Shown piece after piece: positions 1 to 7,424 of a DNA stretch of 64,000 nucleotides. Both the position numbers and the translations under genes were made by a program. This DNA is from Paenisporosarcina quisquiliarum_A (GTDB taxonomy: Bacteria; Bacillota; Bacilli; Bacillales_A; Planococcaceae): contig NZ_JBHZRU010000003.1 in NCBI RefSeq assembly GCF_043641925.1, positions 124,001 through 188,000 on the forward strand, written 5' to 3'. Position 1 is the first letter of the stretch; each line of letters starts with the position of its first letter. The notes beneath the pieces were generated by a model. That model saw only the letters and a list, made by a program, of their open reading frames with translations, was not told where the DNA came from and did no database searches.

Positions 1-320
1 AAATGAAAGCGAAGGAATTGATTTTTACTGCAAGAAAGTTTACAGCTGAAGAAGGTTTAGAACTTGGCGTTGTATTAAAAGTAGTCGAGAAAGATCATCT
101 TCTTTCTAGCTGTGAAGTCTTAGCGAATAACATGATGAGAAATGGTCCTGTGGCATTAAAGCAAGCGAAGTATGCTATTTCACAAGGAATGAATACAGAC
201 TTACAAACAGGCTTAGCTATCGAATCAAAAGCATATGAACTAACAATACCTACAACCGATCGAACGGAAGCTCTGTTAGCTTTTAGCGAAAAGAGAAAAC
301 CCGTTTTTACAGGAAATTAA
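1..320 (+). CDS. enoyl-CoA hydratase/isomerase family protein (3' part)
   Basis: Only the last ~105 residues lie in the window; the frame is open to the left edge, so roughly the first 150 residues of a usual ~260-residue crotonase-fold enzyme are missing. The visible part has the C-terminal crotonase pattern: an LIFTARKFTAEEGLELGVV block (new-active-site and trimerisation region), then AxxLAxNxxRNGPVALKQAK, and a terminal helix rich in TxxxxEALLAFSEKRKPVF. Such enzymes hydrate or isomerise 2-enoyl-CoA esters. The next gene is a PaaX-type repressor and a PaaY-like protein follows, so a PaaF/PaaG-like role in phenylacetyl-CoA degradation is a reasonable inference, but the catalytic residues lie outside the window. 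Confidence 0.8.
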   Translation, partial: MKAKELIFTARKFTAEEGLELGVVLKVVEKDHLLSSCEVLANNMMRNGPVALKQAKYAISQGMNTDLQTGLAIESKAYELTIPTTDRTEALLAFSEKRKPVFTGN

Positions 321-409
321 GTTTCATTTTTTCAATATAACGATATACTATTAGTTGGAGAATGTTATGTTATAAGATTAAATGCGAAAATTAGAAAGAG
401 TGAATACAA

Positions 410-1288
410 GTGGCAAATACACAATCCATGATTTTCACCATTTACGGTGACTATATAAGACACTATGGAAATAAAATTTGGATTGGAAGCTTAATCCGTT
501 TATTGAAAGAATTTGGTCATAATGAACAATCAGTTCGAGTATCTGTTTCTCGTATGATGAAGCAAGGTTGGATTGATTCAGAAAAGAAGGGCAATAAAAG
601 TTACTATTTTTTAACTCCCCGTGGTTTAGACCGTATGGAAGAAGCTGCAGTTCGGATTTTTAAATTGATGCCGAATGAATGGGACAAAAAGTGGCGAATG
701 CTTATGTATTCTATTCCAGAGGATAAGAGACAAATCCGCGACGAACTTCGAAAAGAGCTTTTGTGGAGCGGTTTTGGTAGTTTTTCAAATAGTTGCTGGA
801 TTTCGCCGAACAATCTTGAAAAAGAAGTAAATGTGCTGATTGAAAAGTATGAAGTTCAACCGTATGTCGACTTTTTTGTATCGGACTATAAAGGTCCACA
901 AGAAGATAAATCGCTTGTTGAGAAAAGCTGGCCACTTCAAGAGATTGAGGCGAAGTATCAAGAGTTCATTTCTACCTATAGCGAACAATATATCGTGCAC
1001 CAGAGTATGATCGCTCAAGGACAATTAACGGATGCGGAGTGTTTCGTTGAGCGGACGAAGCTTGTTCATGAATATCGAAAATTCCTATTTACTGATCCTG
1101 GATTACCGCGTGAACTTCTTCCTAAAGTATGGAATGGACATCATGCTGCACTTTTATTTGAACAATATTACAAATTGCTAGCTCAATCTGCCAGTCAATT
1201 TTTCGAAAAGGTATTTGAAGAAGATAATGATATGAGTTGGAAAGACAAAGCGTACGATGCTGACAATCATCCTTTAATCAATGAATAA
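410..1288 (+). CDS. paaX: PaaX-type phenylacetyl-CoA-responsive transcriptional repressor
   Basis: This 292-residue protein has the length and layout of the PaaX family. It has an N-terminal winged helix (about residues 10-80, with SVRVSVSRMMKQGWI as recognition region and a YxLTPRG wing), a middle part with the family-typical WDKKWRMLMYSIPE (about 90-105), and a C-terminal region ending in VWNGHHAALLFEQYY. In characterised systems PaaX represses paa genes and is released by phenylacetyl-CoA. The start is GTG, 11 bases after an AGAAAGAG site. It follows a crotonase-family gene by 89 bases and ends at a terminator, so it probably closes a paa operon that lies mainly to the left of the window. 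Confidence 0.88.
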   Translation: MANTQSMIFTIYGDYIRHYGNKIWIGSLIRLLKEFGHNEQSVRVSVSRMMKQGWIDSEKKGNKSYYFLTPRGLDRMEEAAVRIFKLMPNEWDKKWRMLMYSIPEDKRQIRDELRKELLWSGFGSFSNSCWISPNNLEKEVNVLIEKYEVQPYVDFFVSDYKGPQEDKSLVEKSWPLQEIEAKYQEFISTYSEQYIVHQSMIAQGQLTDAECFVERTKLVHEYRKFLFTDPGLPRELLPKVWNGHHAALLFEQYYKLLAQSASQFFEKVFEEDNDMSWKDKAYDADNHPLINE

Positions 1289-1294
1289 ATAAAC

Positions 1295-1347
1295 GGGGCT
1301 GTCCTAAATGTCATGAAAATGACGTTGGTCAGTCTCCTTTTTATTTT
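1295..1347 (+). terminator. imperfect hairpin terminator after paaX
   Basis: A GGGGCTG arm pairs imperfectly with CAGTCTCC around an inner perfect GTCAT-GAAA-ATGAC hairpin, and is followed by TTTTTATTTT. It lies just past the paaX stop codon. Confidence 0.55.
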
Positions 1348-1433
1348 CATAAGAATCAACGCATTTTCAAGACGATGTCTGACAGAAACAAGATTTTCTT
1401 TCGCTGTCTAGATTCAAGAGTAAAAATTAAATG

Positions 1434-1480
1434 AAAAAACAGGAAGAGAATACGACTTGTTTTCTCTTCCTGTTTATTTT
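1434..1480. terminator. bidirectional terminator between paaX and the carbonic anhydrase gene
   Basis: There is a perfect 13-bp inverted repeat (AACAGGAAGAGAA at 1438-1450, complement at 1462-1474) with an 11-base loop. It has a T-rich tail on the plus strand and an A run on the other side, so it can stop transcription from both convergent genes. Confidence 0.8.
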
Positions 1481-1553
1481 TGTGAGGCTATATGTCTTTA
1501 ATTCTAAATATCTAGCTGATTGCTTAATAGAACATCATTGTTAAACTGTACTG

Positions 1554-2084
1554 CTATTTATTGTTTTCTAGTTCAGTTAAAATTTCACGATAGTCATATC
1601 CTTTTTGAACATACGTATCGATTGAAAGCTGAATGATTTCAAAATCCTTATCATTTAATTCTCGAACGACCTTACCTGGAGATCCAACAACTAAAGAGCG
1701 AGGCGGAATCTTCTTTCCAGGAGGAATTAATGTGTTAGCTCCAATAATACATTCTTCTCCGATTTCAGCATGATCTAGAATCGTTGAGCCCATTCCGATA
1801 ATCGAACGTTTCCCCACTTTACAGCCATGCAAAATCACGTTATGACCAACTGTAACTTCATCTTCTACGAGTACAGGTGCGTCTTCATATAAGTGGATCG
1901 TTGAATTATCTTGTATGCTGCACCTTTCTCCGATTGAAATTAATCCTTCGTCTCCACGCAATACCGTGTTAAACCAAATGGTCGATTCTTTCCCTACTTG
2001 AACATCGCCAATGATTTTGGATCCTGGTGCCATAAAAACCGTTGCATCTAATCTAGGTGTCTTCCCTTTGAATGGAATAATCAT
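1554..2084 (-). CDS. gamma-carbonic anhydrase-like hexapeptide-repeat protein (PaaY/YtoA type)
   Basis: This 176-residue protein is a left-handed beta-helix of the gamma-carbonic anhydrase family. The sequence shows repeated hexapeptides such as IGDVQVGKESTIWFNTVLRGD and IGMGSTILDHAEIGEECIIGA, and the three expected zinc-ligand histidines at 64, 81 and 86 (STIHLY and VGHNVILHG). Family members reversibly hydrate CO2; PaaY from phenylacetate clusters has instead been reported to act as a thioesterase clearing dead-end CoA esters. Position next to paaX favours the PaaY-like role, but the same fold occurs as the general protein YtoA in Bacillus. A GGGGG ribosome site precedes the ATG. Confidence 0.8.
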   Translation of the reverse strand: MIIPFKGKTPRLDATVFMAPGSKIIGDVQVGKESTIWFNTVLRGDEGLISIGERCSIQDNSTIHLYEDAPVLVEDEVTVGHNVILHGCKVGKRSIIGMGSTILDHAEIGEECIIGANTLIPPGKKIPPRSLVVGSPGKVVRELNDKDFEIIQLSIDTYVQKGYDYREILTELENNK

Positions 2085-2117
2085 CGTATACCCCCAAGTA
2101 AATTTGAATTTACATAA

Positions 2118-2146
2118 TTGTCTTTCTATTCATTTTACTATAACAT
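2118..2146 (+). promoter_or_regulatory. possible sigma-A promoter for the nitronate monooxygenase-like gene
   Basis: TTGTCT at 2118-2123 and TAACAT at 2141-2146 are separated by 17 bases in the 85-base divergent gap. The -10 hexamer matches only 4 of 6 positions, so this is tentative. Confidence 0.3.
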
Positions 2147-2169
2147 ATTTGAGTAGAGGTGGATAATTA

Positions 2170-3141
2170 ATGAAATACGTTTGCGATATGCTTCAAATAG
2201 ATATTCCAATATTCCAAGGTGGAATGGGGAATATAAGTAATGCACAACTAACTTCTGCTGTTTCTGAAGCGGGAGGGTTAGGTACAATCGGTTGTGGAAC
2301 GATGACTCCTACACAAGTTGAAGAAATTATTATTCAGACAAAGAAACGCACATCACGGAATTTCGCATTAAATATAGCAATAAATGTGTCGCCGTATACG
2401 GATGAACTTATTCAATTAATTATTAAACATAAGATCCCTATTGTATCGTTATCTGCAGGAAATCCAGTTCCATATATTGCGAAATTACATGAACATGACG
2501 TAAAAGTCATTGTGCTCGTCGCATCTGTGAAGCATGCGCAAAAAGCGGAAGCGGCTGGTGCAGATATTCTAGTTGCTGAAGGTTTTGAAGCGGCTGGTAT
2601 CAACTCGAATCTTGAGTTAACTACTTTCACACTCATTCCGCAAATCGTGAAAAGTGTAAAAGTTCCAGTAATTGCAGCTGGCGGTATTGGAGATGGAAAA
2701 GGGTTGGCCGCAGCCCTAATGCTTGGTGCATCTGGTATTCAAATAGGAACACGATTAATTGCTACACAAGATGCACCATTTCATGATCAATACAAAAATA
2801 GTTTAGTGAATTCAAGTGATACGGAGACAACTATTATAGGTAGAAGTTTTGGTCAAATAAGGCGAATACTGAAAACTCCTTATTCAAATAAGTTAGAAGA
2901 GCTGGAACAGGCAGGACTAACTCCAGAACAATATCGAGAACTAACTTCTGAAGTAAATCATGTTAAGGGAGCTATTGAGGGTGATTTAGAAAATGGTTTT
3001 ATTAACAGTGGTCAAATTGCTGGATTGATCAACCACATACCTTCAGTAGAAGAGTTGTTTGAAAGCATGATGAATGAAGCACTTAACCAAATTGAACAGA
3101 CTTCGAATGATTTAAGAGGTCTTTCTTATAAGAAAGATTAA
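2170..3141 (+). CDS. nitronate monooxygenase / 2-nitropropane dioxygenase family FMN protein
   Basis: This 323-residue TIM-barrel flavoprotein has the NMO/FabK family pattern: QGGMGNISNAQLTSAVSEAGGLGTIG at 16-41, EGFEAAGINS at 137-146, AAGGIGDGKGLAAALMLGASGIQIGTR around 169-196. The FMN-phosphate glycines are all present. Class I nitronate monooxygenases carry a catalytic histidine in EAGGH; here the matching site reads EAAGI, so the histidine is replaced. The true reaction may differ from nitronate oxidation, and a FabK-like or other ene-reduction is not excluded. It stands alone, with its own terminator, between paa-related genes and the dehydrogenase cluster. AGAGGTGG precedes the ATG. Confidence 0.75.
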   Translation: MKYVCDMLQIDIPIFQGGMGNISNAQLTSAVSEAGGLGTIGCGTMTPTQVEEIIIQTKKRTSRNFALNIAINVSPYTDELIQLIIKHKIPIVSLSAGNPVPYIAKLHEHDVKVIVLVASVKHAQKAEAAGADILVAEGFEAAGINSNLELTTFTLIPQIVKSVKVPVIAAGGIGDGKGLAAALMLGASGIQIGTRLIATQDAPFHDQYKNSLVNSSDTETTIIGRSFGQIRRILKTPYSNKLEELEQAGLTPEQYRELTSEVNHVKGAIEGDLENGFINSGQIAGLINHIPSVEELFESMMNEALNQIEQTSNDLRGLSYKKD

Positions 3142-3225
3142 TTATTTAATTCAACTTGGTGGTGTAGACAAATTTAAAGAATTTAACTCTCTTACATTTC
3201 ATAGGTACCGATAGCATTTACCATT

Positions 3226-3259
3226 CCTCTTAAGAACGATTGCTTAAGAGGTTTTTTTA
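3226..3259 (+). terminator. rho-independent terminator
   Basis: CCTCTTAAG (3226-3234) pairs perfectly with CTTAAGAGG (3243-3251) and is followed by seven T. It closes the nitronate monooxygenase-like gene. Confidence 0.88.
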
Positions 3260-3314
3260 TGGATATTTATGATTTCTTTTAATTCTAAAAATAAAGAGTT
3301 TTCCGATTATTGTA

Positions 3315-3343
3315 TTGACTAGAATATTACAATTTGATAATAT
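3315..3343 (+). promoter_or_regulatory. sigma-A promoter candidate for the phenylalanine dehydrogenase / oxoacid dehydrogenase cluster
   Basis: TTGACT and TAATAT are spaced by exactly 17 bases, about 175 bases before the first dehydrogenase gene. The rest of the AT-rich gap 3260-3513 shows no clear hairpin, no T-box and no sigma-54 (-24/-12) motif. The long untranslated leader could hold regulator sites that I do not recognise. Confidence 0.5.
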
Positions 3344-3516
3344 TACGTTGAAATAGTGTTATACAATAAAATTTTTCATATATTAATAACAATAATTTTC
3401 TACAGATGCTTCCTTGAAGTCATGCAGTGTTCGTTATACATAAAAACATGAAAGATTATTGATAGGCATACCCTAAACTTCTAGAACATGTGTAAATCCT
3501 GAGGGGGATTCAGTTG

Positions 3517-4659
3517 ATGGAAACAGCACAGAGAATGCCAATAGTTGAAAATTTCGAGCTTTTTGAAAGAATGGCTGAACATGAACAAGTTGTGTTATGT
3601 CACGATCCTTCAACTGGCTTAAGAGCAATAATAGCAATTCATAATACAACAAATGGACCTGCTTTAGGTGGATGTCGCATGTATCCGTATAAAAGTTTTG
3701 ATGACGCGATGGAAGATGCACTTAGGCTTTCTAAAGGGATGACCTATAAGTGTGCAGCTACTGATGTTGATTTTGGTGGTGGTAAAGCTGTTATTATTGG
3801 TGATCCACAGACTGACAAATCACCAGAATTATTCCGTGCATTCGGTCAATTCGTAAATTCATTAAACGGTCGTTTTTACACTGGAACAGATATGGGAACG
3901 ACGATGGAAGATTTCATACATGCAAGTAAAGAAACAAATTGTATTGTCGGTTTACCTGCAGCATATGGAGGTGGCGGTGATTCATCAATTCCAACAGCAG
4001 CTGGCGTTCTTTATGGAATTAAAGCAACCAATCAAACTTTATTTGGTAGTGAGAACTTAGGTGGAGTATCATACGCCATTCAAGGTTTAGGTAAAGTGGG
4101 ATCAAAAGTAGCGATAGGTTTATTAGAAGCAGGTGCTCATCTATACGTAACTGACATTAGTGAGGAAAGTATAAAACGAATGGAAGAAATAGCGTTAACA
4201 ACACCAGGAACATTGAAAGTTGTTACCAGTGAGGAAATTTATTCACAAGAAGCGGATGTATTTATTCCATGTGCATTTGGTGGGATTGTTAATGATCAAA
4301 CGATTGAAAAATTTAAGGTCAAAGCCATTGCAGGTTCTGCCAACAACCAGCTTTTGACTGAACATCATGGAAAACTCCTTCAAGAAAAAGGAATACTTTA
4401 TGCACCAGATTATATAATCAACTCTGGTGGTCTGATACAAGTTGCTGACGAACTATATGGTATCAATCATGAACGGGTACTTGCAAAAACCAAACATATA
4501 TACGATTCCATACTAGAAGTGTATAAAATGGCTTCCATAAACGGAATCTCTACAGTAGAAGCTGCCAATAAAATGTGTGAGCAGAGAATCGTCAATAAGG
4601 CTAAACGCAATGGATTCTTCACAACATCTTTAAAGCCTAAATGGGCATTCGGAAAGTAA
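3517..4659 (+). CDS. phenylalanine dehydrogenase-like amino acid dehydrogenase (copy 1)
   Basis: This NAD-dependent Glu/Leu/Phe/Val dehydrogenase family member would oxidatively deaminate an L-amino acid to its 2-oxo acid. Counting from a TTG three bases upstream, it shows GMTYKC (Lys79), the catalytic GGGKAV lysine (Lys91) and the nucleotide loop GLGKVGS (191-197). The two positions that separate phenylalanine from leucine dehydrogenases read as in phenylalanine dehydrogenase: Gly in YTGTDMGT and Leu in GGLIQVADELYG, where leucine dehydrogenases usually have Ala and Val. Length (380) also fits phenylalanine dehydrogenase (~380) better than leucine dehydrogenase (~365). ATG at 3517, nine bases after GAGGGGG, is preferred over TTG at 3514. 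It is the first gene of a cluster with a paralogue and an oxoacid dehydrogenase complex. Confidence 0.8.
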   Translation: METAQRMPIVENFELFERMAEHEQVVLCHDPSTGLRAIIAIHNTTNGPALGGCRMYPYKSFDDAMEDALRLSKGMTYKCAATDVDFGGGKAVIIGDPQTDKSPELFRAFGQFVNSLNGRFYTGTDMGTTMEDFIHASKETNCIVGLPAAYGGGGDSSIPTAAGVLYGIKATNQTLFGSENLGGVSYAIQGLGKVGSKVAIGLLEAGAHLYVTDISEESIKRMEEIALTTPGTLKVVTSEEIYSQEADVFIPCAFGGIVNDQTIEKFKVKAIAGSANNQLLTEHHGKLLQEKGILYAPDYIINSGGLIQVADELYGINHERVLAKTKHIYDSILEVYKMASINGISTVEAANKMCEQRIVNKAKRNGFFTTSLKPKWAFGK

Positions 4660-4692
4660 GTCAGATTTGAAAATTATATTTTTTAGTTTATT

Positions 4693-4706
4693 TGTAAGCG
4701 TTTTCA
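4693..4706 (+). promoter_or_regulatory. cre site (CcpA binding)
   Basis: TGTAAGCGTTTTCA, flanked by T on both sides, matches every position of the cre consensus WTGWAANCGNWNNCAW. It lies between copy 1 of the dehydrogenase and the thioesterase gene, 57 bases before the latter. It could act as a roadblock or on an internal promoter, placing the downstream oxoacid dehydrogenase genes under carbon catabolite control. Confidence 0.75.
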
Positions 4707-4763
4707 TGAACAACTAAAATTCATTAGTAGATTCATATACTAAAAGTTAGTAGGGGATTAGGA

Positions 4764-5159
4764 ATGAAACAGGGACTTAAATTAGGTAAAGAAGAAAGTA
4801 TTGAAGTGATTGTTACAGAAGATATGTTTGCTTCTTTTGAAGGCGAAGTCGTTCATCCCGTCTATTCCACTGTTGCCATGACATATCATATGGAATGGGT
4901 TTCACGAAAAATTATTTTACCCTTTTTAGAAAGTCATGAAGAAGGGATGGGGGCTTCTGTTCAGTTACGACATATAGCCGCTTCACCATTAGGTACTTTT
5001 GTAACTTTAAAGGCTACTGTAATCGAATTACGAGATAACTTAGTCAAAACTAATGTAATTGCTACAAATCATTTAGGGGTTATTGGTAAGGGTGAAGTAG
5101 TGCAGGTCATTTTGCCAAAAGAAACTATCGAAAATAAATTAATAGAAGCATCTATTTAA
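4764..5159 (+). CDS. FlK-type hotdog-fold acyl-CoA thioesterase
   Basis: This 131-residue single-domain hotdog protein resembles the fluoroacetyl-CoA thioesterase FlK subfamily rather than PaaI or YbgC. The FlK catalytic triad can be aligned by eye: Thr36 in HPVYSTVAM, Glu44 in HMEW, His70 in LRHIAASPLG. FlK-like enzymes hydrolyse small acyl-CoA esters. Here the gene sits between two phenylalanine-dehydrogenase-like genes and ahead of E1-E2-E3 genes, so I infer release of the free acid (for example phenylacetate or 4-hydroxyphenylacetate) from the acyl-CoA made by that complex. Substrate is not shown by sequence. AGGGG precedes the ATG. Confidence 0.72.
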   Translation: MKQGLKLGKEESIEVIVTEDMFASFEGEVVHPVYSTVAMTYHMEWVSRKIILPFLESHEEGMGASVQLRHIAASPLGTFVTLKATVIELRDNLVKTNVIATNHLGVIGKGEVVQVILPKETIENKLIEASI

Positions 5160-5200
5160 AGCATAATTTTCTACTGATTGATTTTAAGGAGGCATTCAAA

Positions 5201-6349
5201 ATGAAAGTGGCAGAAAGAACATCAATGGCTAAAGAATTCGAACTCTTCGATAAAATGAGCAAACATGAACAAGTTGTTTTTTGTAACGATCCCACAACCG
5301 GGTTAAGAGCAATTATTGCCATTCACAATACAACATTAGGTCCTGCATTAGGTGGATGTCGGATGCAACCCTACAACAGCATGGATGAAGCACTCGAAGA
5401 TGTTCTACGACTTTCAAAAGGGATGACCTATAAGTGTGCCGCTGCAGACGTAGATTTTGGTGGTGGGAAAGCAGTCATTATCGGGGATCCAAAGACAGAT
5501 AAAACGCCTGAGCTATTTCGTGCTTTCGGTCAATTTGTTAACTCATTAGGTGGTCGTTTTTACACAGGTACGGATATGGGTACCTCAATGGAAGATTTCA
5601 TACATGCTTCAAAAGAAACAAACTTTATTAACGGACTACCAGAAGTATATGGTGGTGGCGGCGACTCTTCTATTCCGACTGCAGCTGGTGTCCTTTATAG
5701 TTTACAAGCAACGAATCAGATCCTTTTCGGCAGTGACGAATTAGGTGGCCACAAATATGCGATTCAAGGCCTTGGTAAAGTTGGTTTTAAAGTGGCAACA
5801 GGTTTACTTCAAGCTGGCGCTGATTTATTCGTTACAGATATTAGTACTGAAAATTTGCAAGCCATAAAAGAGTTAGCGACAAACACTACTGGTACGGTCA
5901 CAGTTATTTCAAAAGAAGATATTTATTCACAAGAAGCAGATATTTTCATTCCGTGTGCATTTGGTGGAATTATTAATGAAAACACAATCTCTCTATTTAA
6001 AGTAAAGGCGATTGTCGGTGCTGCAAATAACCAATTGTTAAATGATGTTCACGGGAGAATGCTACACGATAAAGGGATTTTATATGCGCCTGATTATATC
6101 GTAAATTCTGGAGGACTTATTCAAGTTGCTGACGAATTATATGGGATTAACCACGAACGTGTTCTAGCTAAAACAAAACATATTTACGATGCGGTTTTAG
6201 GTGTATTCCAAGAAGCAAGATTGAGTGGAAAAACGACAGAAGAAGCTGCAAACGAAATGTGTGATAAACGAATTGCTGATCGATCAAACAGAAATAGCTT
6301 TTATACTTCAGCGGCGAAGCCAAAATGGTCTATTCGCAACTTATCTTGA
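5201..6349 (+). CDS. phenylalanine dehydrogenase-like amino acid dehydrogenase (copy 2)
   Basis: This 382-residue paralogue of the gene at 3517 is about three quarters identical by eye and collinear with it. It keeps the catalytic lysines (GMTYKC Lys78, GGGKAV Lys90), the Rossmann loop GLGKVGF and both phenylalanine-dehydrogenase signature positions (Gly123 in YTGTDMGT; Leu in GGLIQVADELYG). NFINGLPEVYGGGGDSS matches characterised Bacillus and Sporosarcina phenylalanine dehydrogenases as I remember them. It differs from copy 1 around the substrate loop (GGCRMQPY here, GGCRMYPY there), which may mean a different preference such as Tyr or a branched-chain residue. AAGGAGG lies nine bases before the ATG. 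The E1alpha gene follows directly. Confidence 0.82.
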   Translation: MKVAERTSMAKEFELFDKMSKHEQVVFCNDPTTGLRAIIAIHNTTLGPALGGCRMQPYNSMDEALEDVLRLSKGMTYKCAAADVDFGGGKAVIIGDPKTDKTPELFRAFGQFVNSLGGRFYTGTDMGTSMEDFIHASKETNFINGLPEVYGGGGDSSIPTAAGVLYSLQATNQILFGSDELGGHKYAIQGLGKVGFKVATGLLQAGADLFVTDISTENLQAIKELATNTTGTVTVISKEDIYSQEADIFIPCAFGGIINENTISLFKVKAIVGAANNQLLNDVHGRMLHDKGILYAPDYIVNSGGLIQVADELYGINHERVLAKTKHIYDAVLGVFQEARLSGKTTEEAANEMCDKRIADRSNRNSFYTSAAKPKWSIRNLS

Positions 6350-6364
6350 TTGGAGGCGTATGAA

Positions 6365-7420
6365 TTGGAAGAAAATTATCCAATAAAGAGAATCATAGAT
6401 GATCATGGTCATTTTGTAGATTCAACGTTCGAAAATGAAATCGACGAAAAATTAGTGAAAGAATTGTATTATCACATGTTACGTGTCCGCACGTTTGATA
6501 GAAAAGCGATTAACTTACAACGACAAGGACGTCTTGGCACTTATGCTCCATTTGAAGGGCAAGAAGCTGCTCAAGTGGGGAGTGCACTTGCCCTACAACC
6601 GGATGATTGGGTTTTCCCAACTTATCGTGATCATGGTGCGACCATTACATTCGGCAAGAGTATGACAAGAACATTCTTATATTGGAACGGTCGTGTAGAA
6701 GGTTGTGTGGCACCACCGGATCGTAATATTTTCCCACCAGCAGTTCCGATTGCTACTCAGCTACCACATGCTGCAGGAGCTGCATGGGCTGAGAAATTAA
6801 AAGGAACACAAAATGCTTCTATTGCTTATTTTGGGGATGGAGCTACTTCTGAAGGCGATTTCCATGAAGGAATAAACTTCGCAAGTGTCTTTAAAGTACC
6901 AGTCGTATTTTTTAATCAAAACAACGGCTATGCCATTTCAGTTCCAATTGAAAAACAAATGAATTCTAAAACGGTGGCTCAAAAAGCAGTTGCTTATGGT
7001 ATACCAGGTGTTCGAATTGATGGCAATGATTGCTTTGCAGTGTATTTTGAAACGAAACAAGCTTTTAATCATGCGAGAGCTGGGCATGGTCCAACATTAA
7101 TCGAAGCGGTGACTTGGAGAAAAGGTGCTCATACGACTGCTGATGACCCTTCTAAATATCGTCCTGAAACACAAGGGAAAGATATTGTTGATCCAATGAC
7201 ACGTTTAGAACTATTTATGAAAAATTATGGTTACTGGGACGAGCAATGGATTGAAGAAGTCAAGGAGAAAACGGCGAATGAAATCGATTTAGCTGTTGAA
7301 GAAATGGAAAAATACCCTGCGTCAAACGTGGAAGACGTATTTGATCATGTTTTCGCAGAAATGCCTCCACAACTAGCTGAACAGAAAGAATCTTATCTTG
7401 CACACTTAGAAAGGCGGTGA
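6365..7420 (+). CDS. 2-oxoacid dehydrogenase complex E1 component, alpha subunit
   Basis: This is the thiamine-diphosphate-dependent decarboxylase alpha subunit of a branched-chain or arylpyruvate-type complex. It has the ThDP motif GDG...NN (FGDGATSEGDF to FFNQNN, about residues 157-187), a YRDHG segment, and the active-site loop HTTADDPSKYRP (His ~256). The length of ~351 fits. TTG at 6365, eight bases after GGAGG, is the best start; an upstream TTG at 6350 overlaps that ribosome site. It is followed after four bases by E1beta. Motifs cannot decide between pyruvate, branched-chain and aromatic 2-oxoacids; the neighbouring phenylalanine dehydrogenases argue for arylpyruvates. Confidence 0.85.
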   Translation: MEENYPIKRIIDDHGHFVDSTFENEIDEKLVKELYYHMLRVRTFDRKAINLQRQGRLGTYAPFEGQEAAQVGSALALQPDDWVFPTYRDHGATITFGKSMTRTFLYWNGRVEGCVAPPDRNIFPPAVPIATQLPHAAGAAWAEKLKGTQNASIAYFGDGATSEGDFHEGINFASVFKVPVVFFNQNNGYAISVPIEKQMNSKTVAQKAVAYGIPGVRIDGNDCFAVYFETKQAFNHARAGHGPTLIEAVTWRKGAHTTADDPSKYRPETQGKDIVDPMTRLELFMKNYGYWDEQWIEEVKEKTANEIDLAVEEMEKYPASNVEDVFDHVFAEMPPQLAEQKESYLAHLERR

Positions 7421-7424
7421 CCTA

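Noticed and set aside
3260..3513. Sigma-54 promoter as in front of the B. subtilis bkd operon
   Set aside because: No TGGCAC-N5-TTGCA type motif is visible in the gap; a sigma-A-like promoter is present instead.
3517..6349. Leucine dehydrogenase (Ldh/Bcd) identity of the two amino acid dehydrogenases
   Set aside because: Length near 380 and the Gly (YTGTDMGT) and Leu (GGLIQV) positions fit phenylalanine dehydrogenase, and there are no buk/ptb genes as in the Bacillus bkd operon.
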